Shown: positions 61,630 through 64,000 of the stretch, piece after piece | How positions within the stretch are numbered: position 1 is the stretch's first letter | Layout of the letters: every line of letters begins with the position of its first letter | Source: CAYSXY01 sp964435165 | Lineage (GTDB): Bacteria > Pseudomonadota > Alphaproteobacteria > Rickettsiales > RI-342 | Direction of reading: 5' to 3' | DNA: 64,000 bases | Assembly: GCA_964435165.1 (NCBI GenBank) | Contig: CAYSXY010000006.1 | Coordinates: forward strand, 8,153-72,152 | Notes under the pieces: model-generated | Told to the model about the DNA's origin: nothing | The model's database searches: none | What the model saw: the letters and a program-made list of their open reading frames with translations, nothing else | Made by a program: the position numbers and the translations under genes

Positions 61630-62578
61630 ATGGCACCTCCGTGCGCTCGGCAGCGCGCAATTTAGCGGATCGCGCACGCGGATTCTGCTCCGCCTCTTCC
61701 TGCGATACTTTGACAACCCCTTTATGCAGCATACTCAGTAAGGCAGGAGGAACAGCTAACTCGGGCATATGACGGCTGGTTGACGGCACGGTGCCGCTAT
61801 GCTGATGCATGAATTGCTTCACTATACGGTCTTCCAGCGAGTGGAAGGTGACGACGACCAACCGGCCACCGGGTTTGAGCAAATGGAGGCTCGCCTCCAA
61901 CCCCCTCTCCAGTTCACCCAGCTCATCATTCACGGCAATGCGCAGTGCCTGAAAGGTGCGTGTCGCCGGATGAATTTTCTCTTTGCCCTTCGGCAATGCC
62001 GAGGCGACGATCTCCTGCAATCTCCCGGTGGTGGTAATCGGCTCTTCTTGCCGGGCATGAATAATCGCCCGTGCCACGCGCCGCGCATGACGTTCTTCGC
62101 CATAACGTGCAATGATGCTGCGCAGTTCATCCTCATCGGCTTCATTGACCAGATCGGCCGCGCTTTGCCCCTGCTGCGCCATGCGCATATCCAGCGGCCC
62201 ATCCTGCTTCAGGCTAAAGCCGCGCTCCGCTTGATCCAACTGCATGGAAGAGACACCAATATCAAGTACCATGCCATCCAGCCCGGTGATGCCTGCGCGA
62301 TTGACCAATTCCAGCGCATCGCCGAAACAGCCGCTGATAAAGGTTAATCGTCCTGGATAGCGCTGCTGCAATTGTTCGGCAAACTGGCGCGCACCGGGGT
62401 CACGATCAATAGCAACGACATGGCACGGTGCCTGTGCCAGCAATGCTTCGCTATATCCCCCTGCCCCAAACGTACCGTCGCAGTAGATTTTATCTTTTTC
62501 TACTGCCATATAGTGCAGCACTTCATTGAGCATGACCGCGGCATGCGGCCCCTCTGGCTGATGAGATGATACAGTCAT
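61619..62578 (-). CDS. rsmH: 16S rRNA (cytosine(1402)-N(4))-methyltransferase
   Basis: 319 residues. Methylates C1402 of 16S rRNA in the P site. It has HAAVMLNEVLHYM, the AdoMet motif YCDGTFGAGGYSEALL, VVAIDRDPGARQFAEQL, MVLDIGVSSMQLDQAERGFS, and RTFQALRIAVNDELGELERGL. It starts 4 bp inside the mraZ end and its 3' end overlaps ftsL's start. This is the second gene of the dcw operon. Confidence 0.97.
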   Translation of the reverse strand: MTVSSHQPEGPHAAVMLNEVLHYMAVEKDKIYCDGTFGAGGYSEALLAQAPCHVVAIDRDPGARQFAEQLQQRYPGRLTFISGCFGDALELVNRAGITGLDGMVLDIGVSSMQLDQAERGFSLKQDGPLDMRMAQQGQSAADLVNEADEDELRSIIARYGEERHARRVARAIIHARQEEPITTTGRLQEIVASALPKGKEKIHPATRTFQALRIAVNDELGELERGLEASLHLLKPGGRLVVVTFHSLEDRIVKQFMHQHSGTVPSTSRHMPELAVPPALLSMLHKGVVKVSQEEAEQNPRARSAKLRAAERTEVPYAA

Positions 62579-63045
62579 GTCGCACCTCCGTGAGGTGAGC
62601 GCGCCAACTTGAGCGATGCACGCTCTTTCAGGGCCATCTCCCGCGCCTTGGCGGCATAATCGGCATAGTGCTGCGGATTCCAGATTTCAAAGGTGGCGCC
62701 CTTGCCGACAAAGACAGCACGATCGGAGATCTGGCCTTGCTCCAGTAATGTCGGGGGCAGAATCACCCGCCCTTCCGGATCGAAGGCCAATTGCTCACAC
62801 GCCCCCAGAATGCTGATGGCAAAAGCATCGCGCTCCGGTGCGTAAGGGTCCATCTCGTCAATAGCCGCGCTCAGGCGTTCCATATGGGCGAGACCGCTGG
62901 CCTCAACGCACGGGTTTACAAACGAAGGGTACGCAATGATGCCATGAAAATCATGGCCGGACAGCACAGCGCGAAAGGCCGATGGCACAGAGACCCGTCC
63001 CTTTTTATCTACCTTGTTTGTGTAAGACGACAAAAACAGCGCCAC
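62575..63045 (-). CDS. mraZ: Transcriptional regulator MraZ
   Basis: 156 residues. An AbrB-fold protein and regulator of the dcw operon. It has VALFLSSYTNKVDKKGRVSVPSAFR at the start (first MraZ domain) and DPEGRVILPPTLLEQGQI for the second domain. The usual beginning is MALFLS-x-YTN; here a GTG at 63045 has AGGTG 6 bases upstream, and an ATG at 63060 would add five residues. It is first in the operon, with an unusually regular repeat array upstream (63101-63145) that is a likely autoregulatory operator. Confidence 0.95.
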   Translation of the reverse strand: MALFLSSYTNKVDKKGRVSVPSAFRAVLSGHDFHGIIAYPSFVNPCVEASGLAHMERLSAAIDEMDPYAPERDAFAISILGACEQLAFDPEGRVILPPTLLEQGQISDRAVFVGKGATFEIWNPQHYADYAAKAREMALKERASLKLARSPHGGAT

Positions 63046-63100
63046 GCAGCACACCTTCATCTATGGAATTGATCAATCAACCATCAGCCATAGCATGATT

Positions 63101-63145
63101 TGGTAAAAAATGGAATAATATGGGTTTTTGTGGGTATTTTTGGAC
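63101..63145. promoter_or_regulatory. Five TGG repeats at 10-bp steps, probable MraZ operator
   Basis: On the plus strand TGG begins at 63101, 63111, 63121, 63131 and 63141. The five-base units are TGGTA, TGGAA, TGGGT, TGGGT and TGGAC, each followed by five A/T-rich bases. MraZ is known to bind direct repeats of TGGGN spaced by five bases upstream of mraZ in other bacteria. This array is 56-100 bp from the mraZ start. The match in spacing and place is seen; binding is inference. Confidence 0.75.
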
Positions 63146-63434
63146 AAAAGCGATAATTTTACGATTTTTGCAAATAAATCAACAGAATACAACAATCCGC
63201 CAGCGAATAACCCTGTGGATAAAAAATATGGATGAATTTTAAGTAAAAAAATTTGGACTGATCGCGCAGTCATGCATATCGCCCACGCCTCGCCTCAACA
63301 AATGCACGTCACCGAGCATTCCCCTGCGCCACTATGACGGCGAATGAACACTTAAATCAGTAGATTAGAAGCGGTTTTGACTGCGACTTCCGCAGTATGC
63401 GGCCACACCAAATATATGATTGATGGAAAATAGC
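63146..63434. other. Rest of the mraZ-grxD intergenic region
   Basis: About 290 bases, AT-rich to about 63260 and more mixed after. It should contain the dcw promoter, but I could not fix a -35/-10 pair with confidence. No RNA gene, repeat or protein frame of note is seen. Confidence 0.5.
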
Positions 63435-63767
63435 TTAGGCGGCTTTGATGTTCTTTTCTTCCAGCAAGGTTTTCAGCTCGCCACTTTGTGCCATTTCACG
63501 CACAATGTCACAGCCGCCGACAAACTCGCCTTTTACATAGAGCTGGGGGATGGTTGGCCAATCGGTAAATTCTTTAATGCCCTGGCGCATCTCGTCACTG
63601 GCCAGCACATTGACATCCTGAAAAGGCACATCCAGCTTTTGCAGCACGTCAGCCACAAAGGCTGAGAAGCCACATTGCGGAAAATTCGCCGTGCCTTTCA
63701 TAAACAGCACGACGTCATTGCTGTTGATGGTTTGCTGTATTTCTTTGAAGACAGGGTTATCCGACAT
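63435..63767 (-). CDS. grxD: Monothiol glutaredoxin (Grx4 type)
   Basis: 110 residues. It has FMKGTANFPQCGFSAFVADVL with the monothiol CGFS active site (Cys33), and WPTIPQLYVKGEFVGGCDIV, with the glutathione-binding residues of the Grx4 family. Such proteins bind a [2Fe-2S] cluster with BolA partners and act in Fe-S transfer. The bolA gene that often precedes it is not in view; the upstream region on the strand holds only the tail of an unknown gene. Confidence 0.95.
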   Translation of the reverse strand: MSDNPVFKEIQQTINSNDVVLFMKGTANFPQCGFSAFVADVLQKLDVPFQDVNVLASDEMRQGIKEFTDWPTIPQLYVKGEFVGGCDIVREMAQSGELKTLLEEKNIKAA

Positions 63768-63853
63768 GACATCTCAACATTATTATAGTGTACTAATTTA
63801 GTCCTTTTTGCCGCAAGACAGGCCTTCTGTCAATATGTATGAGCACCAAAGGG

Positions 63854-64000
63854 TTATTCGCCTGCCTGATTAACATTTTCCTGATATTCCTGAAACAATG
63901 TCATTCTACCACCGATACAATCCCGCATTTTTTTGGCACTCGTTTTAACATCGGCTTTGTCTAACAGGGTATGCATGTAAAAATAGCCTGAGAGATACGC
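63854..64000 (-). CDS. Unknown small protein, C-terminal end (partial)
   Basis: The frame is open from the right edge to a TAA at 63854-63856 on the minus strand, giving 48 residues (YLSGYFYMHTLLDKADVK then MRDCIGGRMTLFQEY). It runs up to the window edge, so the start is not seen. A small secreted HdeA- or Rap1a-like protein has this kind of Y-x-x-G-Y start, but too little is present to assign a family. The gap of about 85 bp to grxD on the same strand leaves room for a promoter. Confidence 0.4.
   Translation of the reverse strand, partial: AYLSGYFYMHTLLDKADVKTSAKKMRDCIGGRMTLFQEYQENVNQAGE

Noticed and set aside
63101..63145. CRISPR-like short repeat array
   Set aside because: Unit length of 10 bp with only TGG conserved is far too short for CRISPR and fits an operator.

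Overview
This 64 kb window is a chromosomal housekeeping segment of an alphaproteobacterium. The evidence is the gene content and order: aroK-aroB-CNNM/CorC; bamD-recN-ligA near lpxC; ftsK-lolA; a full dcw division and cell-wall cluster; DUF1150 and DUF1289 proteins; a Rickettsia/alphaproteobacterial-type isocitrate dehydrogenase; and a perfect CtrA-type box (TTAA-N7-TTAAC). The cell should be Gram-negative (LpxC, BamD, LolA) with meso-diaminopimelate peptidoglycan (DNPR motif in MurE). The genus cannot be named from the sequence alone. I see no phage, plasmid, CRISPR, intact insertion sequence or tRNA.

Layout. 1-10 kb: end of aroK, aroB, a CNNM/CorC membrane protein, then on the minus strand an unusually long isocitrate dehydrogenase and a UbiH-type hydroxylase, then amtB, an unknown protein, xthA and an M23 peptidase. 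10-24 kb: a structured repeat, a DUF1150 gene, lpxC, a DUF1294 gene, bamD-recN-ligA, a second repeat of the same kind, prmA-pepP, an acidic orphan, uvrD, a GNAT gene and a DUF1289 gene. 24-43 kb: an AsmA-like protein, a degenerate GGDEF-EAL protein convergent with a cNMP/FHA protein, glmS, an orphan, glmU, ftsK, SRP RNA, an orphan, lolA, rmuC, a three-repeat orphan, recR, ybaB and dnaX. 43-63 kb: the dcw cluster on the minus strand, read mraZ-rsmH-ftsL-ftsI-murE-murF-mraY-murD-ftsW-murG-murC-murB-[inserted opposite-strand membrane gene]-ddl-ftsQ-ftsA-ftsZ. 63-64 kb: grxD and the tail of an unknown gene.

How the genes work together. GlmS and GlmU supply UDP-GlcNAc to both LpxC (lipid A) and the Mur pathway. 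MurB, MurC, MurD, MurE, MurF, MraY, MurG and Ddl build lipid II, which FtsW and FtsI polymerise at the septum organised by FtsZ, FtsA, FtsQ and FtsL; FtsK clears DNA from that septum. RecN, RecR, UvrD, LigA, XthA, RmuC and DnaX form a replication and repair set. BamD, LolA and SRP RNA serve envelope and membrane protein delivery.

The points most worth a second look are a family of inverted-repeat elements (10071-10353 and 17021-17230) whose shared core folds into hairpins with compensatory base changes; an isocitrate dehydrogenase with an NAD-type cofactor signature and a C-terminal region of about 330 residues; five TGG repeats at exact 10-bp steps upstream of mraZ; a catalytically dead-looking GGDEF-EAL protein paired with a cNMP/FHA protein; and a 440-residue orphan made of three diverged copies of one module.
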